A stretch of DNA of 64,000 bases, from positions 197,792-261,791 of the forward strand of contig CAUYUJ010015275.1 of NCBI GenBank assembly GCA_963575745.1. Reading direction: 5' to 3'. Positions 11,851-23,737 of the stretch are shown one piece after another (position 1 is the first letter of the stretch; each line of letters opens with the position of its first letter). A model generated the notes under the pieces. The model did no database searches. It saw only the letters and a program-made list of their open reading frames with translations, and had not been told where the DNA came from. The position numbers were made by a program, and so were the translations under genes. The DNA comes from Prorocentrum cordatum. Its lineage: Eukaryota > Sar > Dinophyceae > Prorocentrales > Prorocentraceae.

Positions 11851-11884
11851 AGCGTCAGAGGCCAGCAGTAGAGCTGGGATGAGC

Positions 11885-12464
11885 CGGATGATGCGGATGG
11901 TGTTAGTGATGGTGATTATGATGGTGGTGGTGGTGATGGTGGTGATGATGATGATGATGATCAGAGTAAAGATGATGAGGCGGGACTATTTGTGATGATG
12001 ATGATGCGGGACTATTTGTGACTGGCGAGTGGTGATGCACGGTGGGATATTTTCGGTATTTCGTGATGATGAGGATGCGGATGCGGATGGTGCTGATGGT
12101 GATGCTGGATCCTGACGGCGATACAGGTGACGATGAGCATGATGACGGTTGTGCTGCTAAATGCATATGATAGGATGCGCATGCTTATGTTGCTGATTGT
12201 TTGGGCGATTGCAATCATGTTGAACCTGTGCTTGATGATGCTGCTGCTGATGTTGATGATGATGACGATGATGATGGTGATGTTGATGATACTGATGATT
12301 CTGATTATGCTGATGGTGATGCTGATGATGATGACGATGATGTTGTTGCTGCTGCTGCTGCAGTTGTTGTTGTTGTTGCTCTTGCTCTTGCTGTTGCTGT
12401 TGCTGTTGCCTTTGCTGTTGCTGCTGTTGTTGTTGGTGTTGTTGTGATTGTTGTGATTGTTTTG

Positions 12465-12502
<38 letters not shown>

Positions 12503-12530
12503 CGCTGCTGCTGTTGTTGATGTTGTTGTG
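11885..12530. repeat. GAT then (TTG)n compound microsatellite
   Basis: GAT-type triplets to about 12340, then TTG/TGC triplets to 12530, abutting the decayed LINE. Confidence 0.9.
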
Positions 12531-13018
12531 GGAGTACCACGACGCTTCTCGCAGCGTGGGCCGCTACGGATATGTAATGCAGAACGCCAGGAGGCAATGG
12601 CTACACAGTTGGGCAACGACGAGGTGCTCACATATCGCAAATACGCTGTTCAAGAAGGAGCCCGAACTACGCTGGACACATTGTGGTACAGACAATTCAC
12701 ACAGACAGATCGATTACTGTTTGGTTAGCGAACGGTTCTGGAAACATATCAGATACCTAGGAATCACGGTCTGGGCGGATTTGGGATCCGACCACAGAGC
12801 CATGTGCATGCGGAGTGCGGTTTTACGAAGACAGGGGAAGCAAAAGAGGCCCTTCAAGCATAAGAACAAACATGCCGAGAACATCTATCTGACCAATTGG
12901 GCAAACGGTTGGTGGGATTTTGCGCGACAGGCTGCCCTGACAGCAAGATGTTGGAGGAAACAGATTCCAAATCGGTGCGTGCATCAACAGAGCAACCCGT
13001 GGCCAAGCCCACGACGCT

Positions 13019-13211
13019 GGATACTCCAGATTTCGTAATAAAGGGAGGGGGGTCTCATTTCGGGGGGGGGGTCTCTTCCAGGCTATCTTGAAGGGCCTGG
13101 GGGGGGTCTGGGGACGATGTTTTGAAGGGTTCTCCCACGGGGGGGGGTCTGAAATGGCTTGTCTTGGAGGGTCCAGACCCCCTCCCTTTTATTACGAAAT
13201 CTGGAGTATCC
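13019..13211. mobile_element. TIR element inserted in the LINE
   Basis: The left end at 13019-13053 (GGATACTCCAGATTTCGTAA...) is repeated inverted at about 13171-13211. ACGACG stands at 13011-13016, two bases before the element, and at 13212-13217 directly after it: a possible target duplication. The interior is G-rich, without coding capacity. Confidence 0.8.
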
Positions 13212-13362
13212 ACGACGAGGTCGCACAACCACTTGCGATGCGACGGACCACGGCCCGTGGACGACGCAGCAGAGCGACGGCGCCTCAAAACGTTCGGATG
13301 CGGCGCGCGGTGCGGGCACACGTGTGCGGGCCGGGCGCCGTGCGGAGGGCAACCAGATTTTG

Positions 13363-13570
13363 TTGGTGATCTCCAAACCAGGTGGTGAGACACCCGGTGG
13401 TGACCCCGATTCCCCCAACAAAGAATTCTGGGTCGCCACCAGGTTTGGGACGACACGCGGCCGCCGCGAGGTTTTGCGTTTCCTGGGCCAGCCAGCGCTC
13501 GAAAACCATTACCCAAATCGCCCAAAACTCACCACCGGGTGTTCTCACCACCACGTTTGGGGACCACCAA
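13363..13570. mobile_element. Second imperfect inverted-repeat element in the LINE
   Basis: The left arm at 13363-13404 (TTGGTGATCTCCAAACCAGG...) is inverted with mismatches at 13527-13570 (...CGTTTGGGGACCACCAA). About 208 bp, non-coding. Confidence 0.65.
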
Positions 13571-15549
13571 TTTTGGCCGACCACCGCAATCTCAGCAGGA
13601 TGGCCGGCAGCACATCACAGCGGCAAGGGGCTATGACAGCACGCATGGAAAATTCATTGGGGAGCACGCAGCGCGACAGACAGGGCATTTCGGATGTGCG
13701 CGCGGACTGTTACGGGGAATCATACAAGGACCTGCGTCAACATTCTGGGGACAACGATCTTACGAATTCGCTGGGGTATCGCTGCCGAGATGATTAAGCA
13801 TGGCGGGGCTGTCTTTCACGAGGCTCTCCTCTGAAGTACAACGACATAACCAACCGATCGGCACTGGTACCATAATCATGGAAACGTCTTATTGTGAATG
13901 TGTTGTGCAAGAGTGGTGATGCGGAGTTGCCGCAAAACTACCGGCCTACATCGATCATACCCATGCTTTATAAGCTTTATTCTCGTCTACTACACGATCG
14001 ACTCTAGCTAACTCTAGACGGACGGCACAACGCAGATCAAGCAGGATTTTGTCCCAACAGTCGACGACCGACCACTAGTTCACGATTGGTATCTTGCAGG
14101 AGACATCAGGCGAGTGGCTGATCCCGCTTTGGACCGCTGCCATCGACTTGAGGAAAGCCTTCGACAGTGTTGCCCACCGCGGCATATGGGACGCGATGGA
14201 ACAGCAGGGCGGTGTCAACGGGTGCATAGATTTGCTTCGGAATCTGTATGCCGGGCAGACAGCGAATGTTCGAACATTTCGCACGAGTGCCACTTTCACG
14301 ATCCTGCGCGGCATCAAGCAGGGTGACCCACTAAACTCGCTGCTATCCAACAGTGAGTCTGTTACTGAGCGACCAAAGCAAACATGTGCGAGAACAAAGA
14401 TGGGTATCCTCCGTCATCTGGTGCACAAAGAAGTCGATCAAATTTACGACTCGTTGACGGCATTATTTCTGTTGCTACGTCCCTGAACCACGTACCTCGC
14501 ATGATTGGAGATCTGTCTGAGGAGGAGAGCAGAGTGGGCTTGGTGCTACATCCCAGCAAAACAAAGATCCGACACAACTCTAACAATACCAACCGTCGCG
14601 CCAGCGTGCCAACTCATGTTTGTATCAACGGAATACACAGATTTATACATACAGACATCTGCCTCTTGAAAGCAAATGAGAGAGGGATGGCAGAACGTTG
14701 TGCTTCGTCGGACCGATCCGCTCGGAAGTAGAAAACCGCATCGCTGCAGCGTGGGGGAAGTTCCACGCAACGCAGCAGGAGCTCACGGGCCGCAGCAATT
14801 CTGTCAAGAGCAGGATGCGGCTCTTCAGTGGCGCAGTAACTCCTACCTTGTTTTACGCTTGTGAGACTTGGGCAATGACCGAGGAGTGAGACAACCAAGT
14901 CAGAATGGCACAGTGCCACATTTTACGTGTGATAATGCACCTTCCCCGGAGACATACAACGACTATCGCCCCACCAAGGTCATGCCGCAGCGCGCCGCGA
15001 ACACCAGGGAGTATCCAATCAGACCAGACAGAGAGCGGCAGGGATTTCACAAGTGAGCCTTTATCTGCGCAGACCCGCACGCAACCAGACGACGATGACC
15101 GCCTGGAGGTGGAATTTTGGGCGGATTGGATCAAGCGGTGTGCTCGGGAAGCAGAAGAATAGTTAGGCGACTTGTGCATGGAAGACCGGGTGCGATTACA
15201 ACTGCTGCGCAGATGGAGATGGTTCCACAAAGTGGCAAGTGCGCAATCTTCAGAGTGGATCGTTCGAGCATATGGTGGGGCCCTTCCGAACGTCTTCAAT
15301 TGTGTGCAAGGAGGCGCAGCGACAGGCTGAGACGCCGTTTGCTGGATGATGTCTTCCAGCTCGCCAAGTACGTCAGTGGGATAGAGGGCGTATCCGATCA
15401 GTCCCTGCTACAGGGAGCGACAGCTCCACACGACGTGTTGCACATCCTCCTCGAGATGGCCAGATCGGACGAATGGAGCAATTTGGAAGACGGTTTCGTT
15501 GAATATTCGATGTGATGTCTATATTCTCCTTCTTCTGGTAACAACTTGC

Positions 15550-15900
15550 CCGACTCCATTCATGTCGTTTCCGACTTCCAGTCCCGTCTATTTTTCTGAC
15601 TGTGGTCTCGAACTTCCGATTCCGGCTCGTTTCACCCCGATTCCAATGTTTGAGTCCGGCTCGCACCTCTCCGGTTGCGGCGGCAATCTTTCGGAGTCCG
15701 GCTTTTGCCCCTCCGACTGAGTTACTGACTCAGGCTCGCGCTTCCCCGACTCATTGTCCAGTCTCTCCGACTCCTGCTCCCATCTTTCCGACCCAGTTTC
15801 CGATTCTGATTCCAATCTTTCCGATTCCGGCTCCCGCCTTTCCGACTCCGGATGTCGACCCCGATTTCTCCGGCCCCGACCCCCATTTCTGAGAGCCTAG
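15550..15900. repeat. Degenerate TTTCCGACTCCGGCTCC minisatellite
   Basis: Variants of CTTTCCGACTCCGGCTCC recur irregularly downstream of the LINE fragments. Open frames here are Ser/Glu-rich repeat artefacts. Confidence 0.6.
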
Positions 15901-16007
15901 ACCGGCGATGGTTTCACCGTGTCTTGCATTTTGGTCGATTCGGCCCCACCGTGCAGTACCTGCACGGTACATGGCGCAGGCCTTGTCCGTGACCGTGTGT
16001 GGGGGAT

Positions 16008-17049
16008 GTTGAACATTATTTATTCTAAAGAATAATTATTGTTGGGCCCCCTGGTGCGCGCCCCCCCTGCGCCGCCTAGGCCGCAGCTACATTTTCATCA
16101 TTTTCGTGAGGAAGCCTCAGAAAAGAGGGTGTGTACAGGATCCGGTTGTTTTGTTGTAATCCGCTTTCCCTTGCAAAAAACAATAGAAAATGACATTTCT
16201 TGTTCTAATATAATCAAATTTCAAGAATCCCTTGCAAAAAATAAGGTAAAGTGGACATTCGCGCGCGCAAGACGAAATCCTTCCAAAACCTTAGTGTTCG
16301 CAGCGATTTTAACATAAAAACATCAAAAAACCAATGGTTTTTCAACAAAAAATTGTCAAAATCTCATCCCGCGCGCTCTTGCGGATTCGTAGGAAACCCA
16401 ACACTTTTTAAACATTTCTGTCAAACGGGCTTTTGCGAGCAACTTTTTCGAACTTCTGCGACAACGGTTGCGCACCTGCCAGGGCCATCATCCCTGTCAA
16501 ATAATACCATGCGGGACACATTCGTTTTTTCTTCGCGCGCGCACGCCGAAATCTCCAAAAACCATTGGGCTTCTTAAGAATTTTAGCACCGCGCATCATA
16601 AAATCACACGAATCGCACCGTAGGTCCTCGAAAAACACCTGCACGACTTTTCAAAATTTCTACCCGCGCGCGCTGTCCGAATCCGAAAAAAAACAATGGT
16701 TTTCCAACATTTATGTTACATGAGCTCGCGCGAGCTACTTTCGCACGCTCTTGGAAGGCTTAACAACTTCTGTGGGTTAAAGGCTTAACAACTTCTGTGG
16801 GTGTACGAACGTAGGCTTAACAACTTCTGTGGGTGTGTACTCCACGCCAGTGTAGTAGCCACGGTCGTCCGCAGGCCACGAAGTGAAGTGTCCGAACGTC
16901 ATAGGGCGGGAAGCTGGGTGTGGGTGGTGGCGAAGAGTCGTGTGGATATTTGGTAGAGCTTGCACTGCCCCCCCACAAAGTGGGGGTATTGGCTGGCGTC
17001 GCATGAAAACCCTGGCACTGGTGAGAACACTGAGCGTTCGGGTAAAGTG

Positions 17050-17055
<6 letters not shown>
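16008..17055 (+). mobile_element. T2 (TTG)n-tailed retroposon-like element, long copy
   Basis: It starts at the near-palindrome ATTCTAAAGAATAATTATTG followed by GGCCCCCTGGTGCGC. It ends with the hairpin CCCCCACAAAGTGGGGG (about 16971), TGGCACTGGTGAGAAC and a (TTG)n tail at 17049-17080. Unlike the other three copies it has about 300 extra bases at about 16547-16845, including three copies of GGCTTAACAACTTCTGTGGG. No convincing protein is encoded. The retroposon interpretation rests on the repeated ends and the 3' simple tail. Confidence 0.7.
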
Positions 17056-17077
<22 letters not shown>

Positions 17078-17080
<3 letters not shown>

Positions 17081-17841
17081 AACATTATTACTTCTAAAGA
17101 ATAATTATTGTTGGGACCCCTGGTGCATGGCCCCCTCGCCGCGCCTAGGCCGCAGCCGCATTTTCATCATTTTCGTGAGGAAGTCTCAGGCAAAACGGGT
17201 TGGTCCGGATCCGGTTGTTTTGTTACGGCCCGCTTTCCCTTGCAAAAAACAAGCTAAAGTGGACATTTCTTGTTCTAACATAACCAAACTTCAAGAATCC
17301 CTTGCAAAAAATAAGGTAAAGTGGACATTCGCGCGCGCAAGACGAAATCCTTCCAAAACCTTAGTTTTCGTAGCGATTTTAACATAAAAACATCAAAAAA
17401 CCAATGGTTTTTCAACAAAAAAATGTCAAAATTTCATCCCGCGCGCTCTTGCGGATTCGTAGGAAACCCAACACTTTTTAAACATTTCTGTCAAACGGGC
17501 TTTTGCGAGCAACTTTTTCGAACTTCTGCAACAACGGTTGCGCACCTGCCAGGGCCATCATCCCTGTCAAATAATACCATGCGGGACACATTCGTTTTTT
17601 CTTCGCGCGCGCACGCCGTCGTCGTCGGCCGCGGGGCCCTGAATAGTAGCCACGGTCGTCCGCATGCCACGAAGTGAAGTGTCCGAACGTCATAGGGCGG
17701 GAAGCTGGGTGTGGGTGGTGGCGAAGAGTCGTTTGGAAATTTGGTAGAGCTTGAACCGGCCCCCCCACAAAGTGGGGGTATTGCCCGCCTCCTATGAAAA
17801 CCCTGGCACTGGTGAGAACGGAGTGTCCCCACGTGCTAGTA

Positions 17842-17842
<1 letters not shown>
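17078..17842 (+). mobile_element. T2 element, short copy 2
   Basis: Same ends as the copy at 16008, with the middle replaced by a short GTCGTCGTCGGCCGCGGGGC joint. It begins in the TTG tail of copy 1 and has its own TTG/TGC tail at 17840-17975. Confidence 0.75.
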
Positions 17843-17906
<64 letters not shown>

Positions 17907-17909
17907 GAT

Positions 17910-17941
<32 letters not shown>

Positions 17942-18000
17942 TTGCTGTTGTTTTTTTTTGTTGCTGCTGCTGTTGTTTTTGGGCACCTTCAACTGAATCA

Positions 18001-19045
18001 TAATTATGCTTGATCCCCCTCGGGTGAGTATTGTATTTATTCAATTGAAGTGCTTCCCCCAGGGCTCGTACACTGTTATTTTCCAGGGAAAACCACAAGG
18101 ATCAAACTGCGCCCCTGGCCCCCAGGTTACAACAACAACGGCTCCCTCCCGAGACCTCCTCACAATTTCGCCAGGGCCCCAGCTCCCGCCTGAGATTTCC
18201 TCGTATTTTCACCAGGAATCGCGGTCTCGCTGGGTACTTCCTTTATGTAGGAATCGCTTTCTCGGCGCTCAGGAGTCGCGCTCTCGCTGGGGACTTGCTG
18301 GCAATTTATTGAAGAATCGCGTTCTTGCGTTGGAATTCCCCACAATTTACATACGCGCTGCGCTCCCGACGCTCTGGCATCCAGGAGTCGTGCTCACGCC
18401 CAGGACTCCATCACAGCTTATTTTGGAATCGGGATCTCGCTGCCCTTCGTGGCCCCGTTGCAGCCCTTCGTGGCCCTTTCGCTGCCCGTCGCGGCCCCGT
18501 TGCAGCCCTTCGTGGCCCCCTTGCTGCGCTTCATGGCCCCGTTGCAGCCCTTCGTGGCCCCCTCGCTGCCCTTCGTGGCCCCATTGCAGCCCTTCGTGGC
18601 CCCCTCGCTGCCCTTCGTGGCCCCGTTGCAGCCCTTCGTGTTTTCAGATCGCGCTGTCGCTCGAGACTTCCTCGTGATACGTGCAGGACGCACGCTTCAG
18701 AAACCCGCTTGCTCGATTTGGCCGCCTGGGCCAGCCTTTCCGACCCGCCCGTTAGGGCCTATCCGCCCGAGTTGGTTCTGCCACTTGTTTTTTGCTCCTT
18801 GCCCCCCTTCTGCTACTCTCTCTTGTGCTCCATCCTCCTCCTTTCCCCTTGCCCCTTCCTTCCATCCGTCCTCTCTTCCCCTGCCTCAGGGGCTGCACGA
18901 ATTACACGTTGTAGGTAAGGAAGACCTACCCCCAAAGGGGGTACGATTGAAGACGAAAAGGGTGGACATCGAGGGTTTGGGACATACGTGTTGAGTGACA
19001 CGCGGGCATATAAGAACGATCAGTCTTAACATGATTGTTGTTGTT
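18001..19045 (+). mobile_element. T1 (TTG)n-tailed element with internal 21-bp array
   Basis: The 5' part starts TTGATCCCCCTCGGGTG. The body holds degenerate AATCGCGCTCTCGC...GGACTTCCTC units of about 36-38 bp and a 21/42-bp array at 18442-18645 (TTGCAGCCCTTCGTGGCCCC). The 3' module at 18929-19040 carries the CCCCCAAAGGGGGTACGAT hairpin and CAGTCTTAACATGATTG, then TTG/GAT repeats. Confidence 0.7.
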
Positions 19046-19137
19046 GGTGTTGTTGATGCTGATGCTGTTAATGCTAATGATGAGTTTGCTGATGCTGATG
19101 ATGATGCAGCTGCTAATGATGATGATGCTGCTGCTGG

Positions 19138-19181
<44 letters not shown>

Positions 19182-19185
19182 CTGC

Positions 19186-19227
<42 letters not shown>

Positions 19228-19250
19228 CGGTATTCAGGATGATGAAGGCG
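19031..19250. repeat. GTT/GAT microsatellite
   Basis: TTG triplets of the T1 tail pass into GAT triplets. Confidence 0.9.
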
Positions 19251-19460
19251 ATACGGATTAGGTGTTGTATAATGATCACGATGAGCAGGCTCATGATTGC
19301 GATGATGCTGTTTCTTCTGGGTGCGACGACGTGGATGCTGACTCTGACGATGAGAAGGTTGTGATCGCGTGGTGGTGTCGATGGTTTTGCGTGAAGCTGA
19401 GGATGGTTCGGCTGCTGAAGGGCTGGGTGCTGTGCGTGTGTGCCCCACGGACGGCGGCAG

Positions 19461-19523
19461 GCCCCGCCGCTCAGCAGCGACTTTGTGGACTGCGGCGCGT
19501 GCGTGCACCCGCCCAGCCTGGAG
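19461..19523 (+). CDS. ALDH exon B (partial CDS), APPL...GACV segment
   Basis: 21 codons. The product begins APPLSSDFVDCGACV and ends PSLE. It corresponds to the family stretch 'GPPL....D.GA.....', which follows exon A without a gap. The acceptor is ggcAG|GCC and the donor is GAG|GCCCCC, a GC donor; both are phase 0. Microsatellites lie on both sides (GAT 19031-19250, GGA 19571-19650). Confidence 0.75.
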
Positions 19524-19570
19524 GCCCCCCTCCCCTCCCCTCAGGACGTGGTTTGTTTTTTTGGGGGGGG

Positions 19571-19650
19571 CAGGAGCAAGAGGAGGAGGAGGAGGAGGAG
19601 GAGGAGGAGGAGGAGGAGGAGGAGGAGGAGGAGGAGGAGGAGGAGGAGGA
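19571..19650. repeat. (GGA)n microsatellite
   Basis: Pure GGA triplets 48 bp after ALDH exon B. Confidence 0.95.
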
Positions 19651-19659
19651 AACATGAGA

Positions 19660-20460
19660 ATACGAATCATAATCGACATACTAACCATCATAAGAGGAAC
19701 AAGAAGATAAGGAGGATGATGATGATGAGGAGGAGGAGGAGGGGGAAACCACCAACCGCCAAGAAATCGAGGCGTGTAAGTTGCAGTGCGCCGACAGGCC
19801 ACGCAATCGAGAACATAGCCCCCTTCACCCTTCACCCATCACCCAATAGATCCGTCATTTTCTTTTTCAGGCATCCCCCAGATTACCAGCACCACTTGCG
19901 CGGCCACCACGGCCACGTCAGCAAACCCTGCTCGACCCCGCCGACAGCGATAACAACGAGCAGCAGCACGAGTAATGGTACGTGTCTCGTCTGCACGTCC
20001 ACTACTTTATCAACACACGCAACACCAGTTTTACGCTGCACGAGAACTCTTCGACGCGCACCACAGCGCACAACGACCACCGCGACACCCACCCCAGGCT
20101 CCAGCAACGGCAGCACCGTGGGGATCAAGCGCGAGCGGACCCGGAACTGCGCCGCCACCCTGGAGGTCGACGGCGAGCCGTCCACGAAGCAGAGGAGTTC
20201 TTGACGCTTCGCGCATCCCCGCCAGCGTACAATTCGTTTGCCTTCCCGGTGGTCTCGCCCCTGGAATGGTTGCACTTCAGCCGCCTGGCACACCTGGCAC
20301 CTCTTGCAGCTCTGCCTCCAGTTCCCGGCGTCGCTCCTCGGCGTCCCTCGGCGGCAGTTTCGGCGGCCGTTAGTTCGCGCGCTTAGGCAATGAGGTTTGG
20401 TTCGTACCCCGGGCTGTTTTCGGACGCCGCCTGCGCTTCCGCTTTCGCCCGCGAGGGAAC
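19660..20460. other. Unassigned intron sequence
   Basis: Mixed sequence with overlapping open frames rich in Thr/Ser or Arg/Ala. No recognisable motif. Confidence 0.35.
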
Positions 20461-20462
20461 AT

Positions 20463-20670
20463 ATTCCCGCCAGCCCATCCAGAAACGATGCCCAGGGGAA
20501 TCGCCTCCCAGAGTCTCCTCGGATGTCTCTTATAAGCTTTTTGGAGGCCTCATGGATCGTCTTGGGGGCCTCTTGGCGGTCCCAGTCTCTTGGAGCGTCT
20601 TGGGTGCCTCTTGGGGCCTACTGGGCGCCTCTTGGGGCCCTCTTGAGGCGCTTTTGGGAGCCTTGGAATT
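20463..20670 (+). repeat. L-family fragment (CTTGGGG-type)
   Basis: It begins like the full copies at 26905 and 31100 (CCAGCCCATCCAGAAACGAT) and then carries GCCTCTTGGGG-type words. Confidence 0.6.
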
Positions 20671-21272
20671 GTGTGGTGGGGGAGAGGGGTGGGAAGGGGG
20701 GAGCAGGGAAGGAGGGGGGCGGAAGTGGAGGAGGACAGGGGGTGGATGAAGAGCAGGGGGAGGGTGGCGGAGGGCGACGGTCGTTGAGACCTGCGGTGGG
20801 GCGCGCGTTGGTTTCAGCCGAGAGTTCGGGCAGCTAGCGGCATGGCATGCAGCCTGGCGCCCTGATAACCAGAGGATGCACCCTGCAGGCGCGAGATCTG
20901 GTGTGCTCTTCCTACGAATCTTTTGCCCCACTCCTCCTGCCCGCCCCGCCCCCTCTTCCTCTTCCTCCTGCCGCCCTGCTGCCCTTGTGCCTTCCCGGCC
21001 CTCCCGCCTCCCCTTGCCCTCCTGCCCTCCTGCTTGCCTTAAGTCGGCCCTGTCCCTCCACAGGAGGGATATTCCAAAATAGTGCAGGAAAGCTCTGGGG
21101 ACGTTTTTTTTTTTTTTTTTTTGGTTGTTTTTTTTGTAGACAGAATAGAATAATATAATTTTTTATGTTTTTTGAGTATGTAGGATTTGTCGTTTTACTT
21201 TTCGTCCTGAATCCCCCCTGTAGGGGGACATGCCCGACCTAACTCTCGTGCCCTCGGGCCGCCAGCCCACAG

Positions 21273-21344
21273 GGTTACCAGCGCTTCGTGGACGACGCGG
21301 TCGCGAAGGGCGCGCGGGTGCTCGCTGGCGGCGGCAGGAACAAG
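21273..21344 (+). CDS. ALDH exon C (partial CDS), FVDDAVAKGA segment
   Basis: 24 codons containing FVDDAVAKGARVLAGGG, the typical ALDH 'v.dA..kGA.v..GG' helix-strand. The acceptor is cacAG|GGT and the donor is AAG|GAGCGG (GA). The exon was ended at Lys because the next exon then continues in phase 0 with EFPDGQFF, as expected for the family. Confidence 0.88.
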
Positions 21345-22990
21345 GAGCGGCGAGGGCCATGTTGCTCCCGTCGTGTTGAAGGACCACATCGCAGAAGTAA
21401 TTTCGAGCTCCCGGAAGAAATGTCGAAACAGTGTCGAAACAGTGTCTGCCGAGTGTCTACCAGGGCCCGACACGTGAAAACCATAGGGTTTCGGTATTTT
21501 TTTGGTGCTCGAAATTCTTTTGCGTGATCGAGGCTGAACTAGGTTGGAACATCATAAGGCGAGGGCTCGCCAACCGCTGTCGTCGACGGCGTCGGCGTCC
21601 GGCGCCTCCGTCATTTCGAGTTTCTGGAGTTTTTGAGCAAGCTGCCTTCGGTTGCTCGTTCTCGCGGCGGCTGACCGTGCCGGCCAGGCTTGTTCTTTGA
21701 GGATGCGTCTACGGGGCCCGAATCTACACCACCGCCACCACATCCCTTACCCCCTCAGTTTCTCAGGAAAGAGGAGAGGAAGAGGAGGGTAGAGGAGGGA
21801 GAAGGAGTGGAAGCGGTGTTGGTGTAGACTCTTGACGCCCGCAGCGTCGTCGATCTGCTCGGGCTGGGGCGCTGCACTCCGCCAGCACTGGGCGGCATCC
21901 GCGTAGAACCCTTCGCGGACCGTCCCCGCTCCCGAGGCGTGGGGCGGAACGAGGGGAGGAAAGGGGGGGGGGGCAGGGGCACTCGGAGGGCGCGGGGACG
22001 AGGTGGGGGAGGCCAGGAGAAGGAGACGGGATGGCAGGGCACGGGGGAGGGGGACCTCGGGGGGGGGGGGGCAGCGGGGGAGGGGCAGAGAGGGCGTGGG
22101 GAGGGGATGCGCGTGGAGGGAGCGGGAGAAGCGCCGGCCGCCCGCCGCCCCGGACCCCCCCTTGCCAAACCGCGGCCGCCGGGTCGAGCCTTCCGCTCGC
22201 TCCCCTCGTCGCAGATCCGACCGCCCTCTCGCGCGCCAGAGGCCCTGCACCCTCCGCTCCCCCTCGGAGGCGACGACAGGTGCGAATTGTCCAGGGCGGG
22301 CAATACATGTAACCAGTGGTCATTCTTCACGCTCCCTTTGCCTTCTTCTGCCGCGCCGCCTTGGCCCTCCAACTGAGGGTTGGCGGCGCCCCACATTCCG
22401 ATAGTATTGACATTGATGTGTTTTGGCTCAATCTTTTTGCGTTGGGTAATAAGATCCGCGCACGCGCGCGCGCCCTCTCTTCGGTCGGGCGCTCCTGTGT
22501 GCACACGTTTATTCCAACACATTCGCTTACCGGACGTATTCGCCATGTCAACACGGTCCACATCACTAAGTCGCGGCATGGGGCCTGTCTTGAGCGATTG
22601 TTTTATAGAGTATGGAAGCACTGGCATTATACACCATATTCTACGAATGACATTATTGCTGATTGGGGGATTACTTGGCAAAATGCTGGTTGTCAGCCGA
22701 AATCGTCACCGCGAGGTCTCCGCGACAATGTGTCAAGCGTCGGGGATGTTGAACCAAACTATAATGGAATGATGGCGGGCCAGAGTAAGATCTTCAATGA
22801 TGGAAAAGGATATTGGGCCCGTGGCTACCAGACAAGGACGTGGTGAATTAAACTTGGGTAAGATGACCGTCGCGTCGGCGTCCAGTGACAGGGTCACCAG
22901 TGCGGCCGCGGGTCTTCCGCATAAGTTCAGGAAGCCAGATTTTGCAAGCCGCGCGGGCTCATCTTCGAGCCGCGGCGTGGGCCGCTCGCG
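21345..22990. other. Unassigned intron sequence
   Basis: G-rich and C-rich tracts at 21930-22270, then AT-richer sequence with an open frame at 22316-22846. No motif is recognised, so none is called as a gene. Confidence 0.35.
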
Positions 22991-23500
22991 GGATAGGATG
23001 AAATATCGTGGTATGGGAGTCGGGAGCCCCCGCGGCCCCCCCTATCGGCGTCGGCCAACCAGGCCTACGTCATCAACTCCGATTCCTCTGGATCCGATGG
23101 CGTCGTCCGCGTGTCGTCGGAGGCCGATAGGTCGGAGAAATCAACGCCGCCTCCTTCCAGCATGGAAGGGGAGCGTCAGCCTTTCGACAACGGATCGAAC
23201 ATCTGTGATGCTATGCCGACGCCGGGGGCTGGGAGCGTGGATGCAGCGATCCGTGGATCAACGGCCGGGGACAATTATGTTGCCGGGGCTTCCTCGCATC
23301 GATGCACCCATTGGCGCGGCGAGCGGGCGAGGCGAGACATCGGACATTGAAGTAGAAGGTGCCGTCTCTCCCGAAGATACTTTGCCACAAGTAGTGGGGC
23401 CAGAGGACTTGAGAGGACCGGCGTCCAGGCAGCTTCGACCACCTCTGGAACTGTCAGTGACGTATCCGATAGGAAAGCGGCCCAAGACGGATGGGAACCC
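22990..23500 (+). pseudogene. Possible decayed coding stretch, unknown product
   Basis: In one frame an acidic, Ser-rich stretch (NSDSSGSDGVVRVSSEADRS) runs to a stop at about 23350. A plausible continuation (IEVEGAVSPEDTLPQVVG) appears in another frame, suggesting a frameshift. It looks more protein-like than its surroundings, but I cannot identify it. Confidence 0.25.
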
Positions 23501-23549
23501 TGTGTGCGAGCAGGGGGATGGCAAGGGGAACAATGTTCCCGAATCACCG

Positions 23550-23555
23550 TGTGTG

Positions 23556-23587
<32 letters not shown>

Positions 23588-23628
23588 TGTGTGTGTGTGT
23601 GTGTGTCTGTGTGTGTGTGTGTGTGTGT
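23550..23628. repeat. (TG)n dinucleotide repeat
   Basis: GTGTGT with interspersed GCGT. Confidence 0.95.
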
Positions 23629-23737
23629 CGCGGGGTCGGTCGCGTGGCGTGTCGCGGGGGCGAGGTGGGTCGCGGGGTGGGTCGCGGGCGAAGGCGATGG
23701 CGACGACAACAACACCGCCGCCACCAACAACAACAGC

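Larger units (their letters stand above)
12530..15480 (+). pseudogene. Decayed LINE: endonuclease C-terminus plus reverse transcriptase
   Basis: Pieces of one non-LTR retrotransposon lie in order but in several frames. The apurinic-type endonuclease end is at 12600-12830 (RWTHCGT..HRQIDYCLV, then SDHRAM). The RT begins with NYRPTSIIPMLYKLYSRLL at about 13939. RT motif A is AAIDLRKAFDSV at 14139, and motif B is GIKQGDPLNSLL at about 14310. The catalytic F/YADD box is replaced by LRLVDGII at about 14443. KTKI follows at about 14568, then a thumb/C-terminal part (RIAAAWGKF...YACETWAMT, 14723-14882) with a stop. Frameshifts, stops, the lost Asp and two inserted inverted-repeat elements (13019 and 13363) make it inactive. 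The 5' end is cut at a (TTG)n tract. Confidence 0.88.

Noticed and set aside
16039-16317. Small frames repeated in every T2 copy (for example at 59594 and 59806)
   Set aside because: Identical because the DNA copies are nearly identical; no recognised motif, and frames are not kept intact in all copies.
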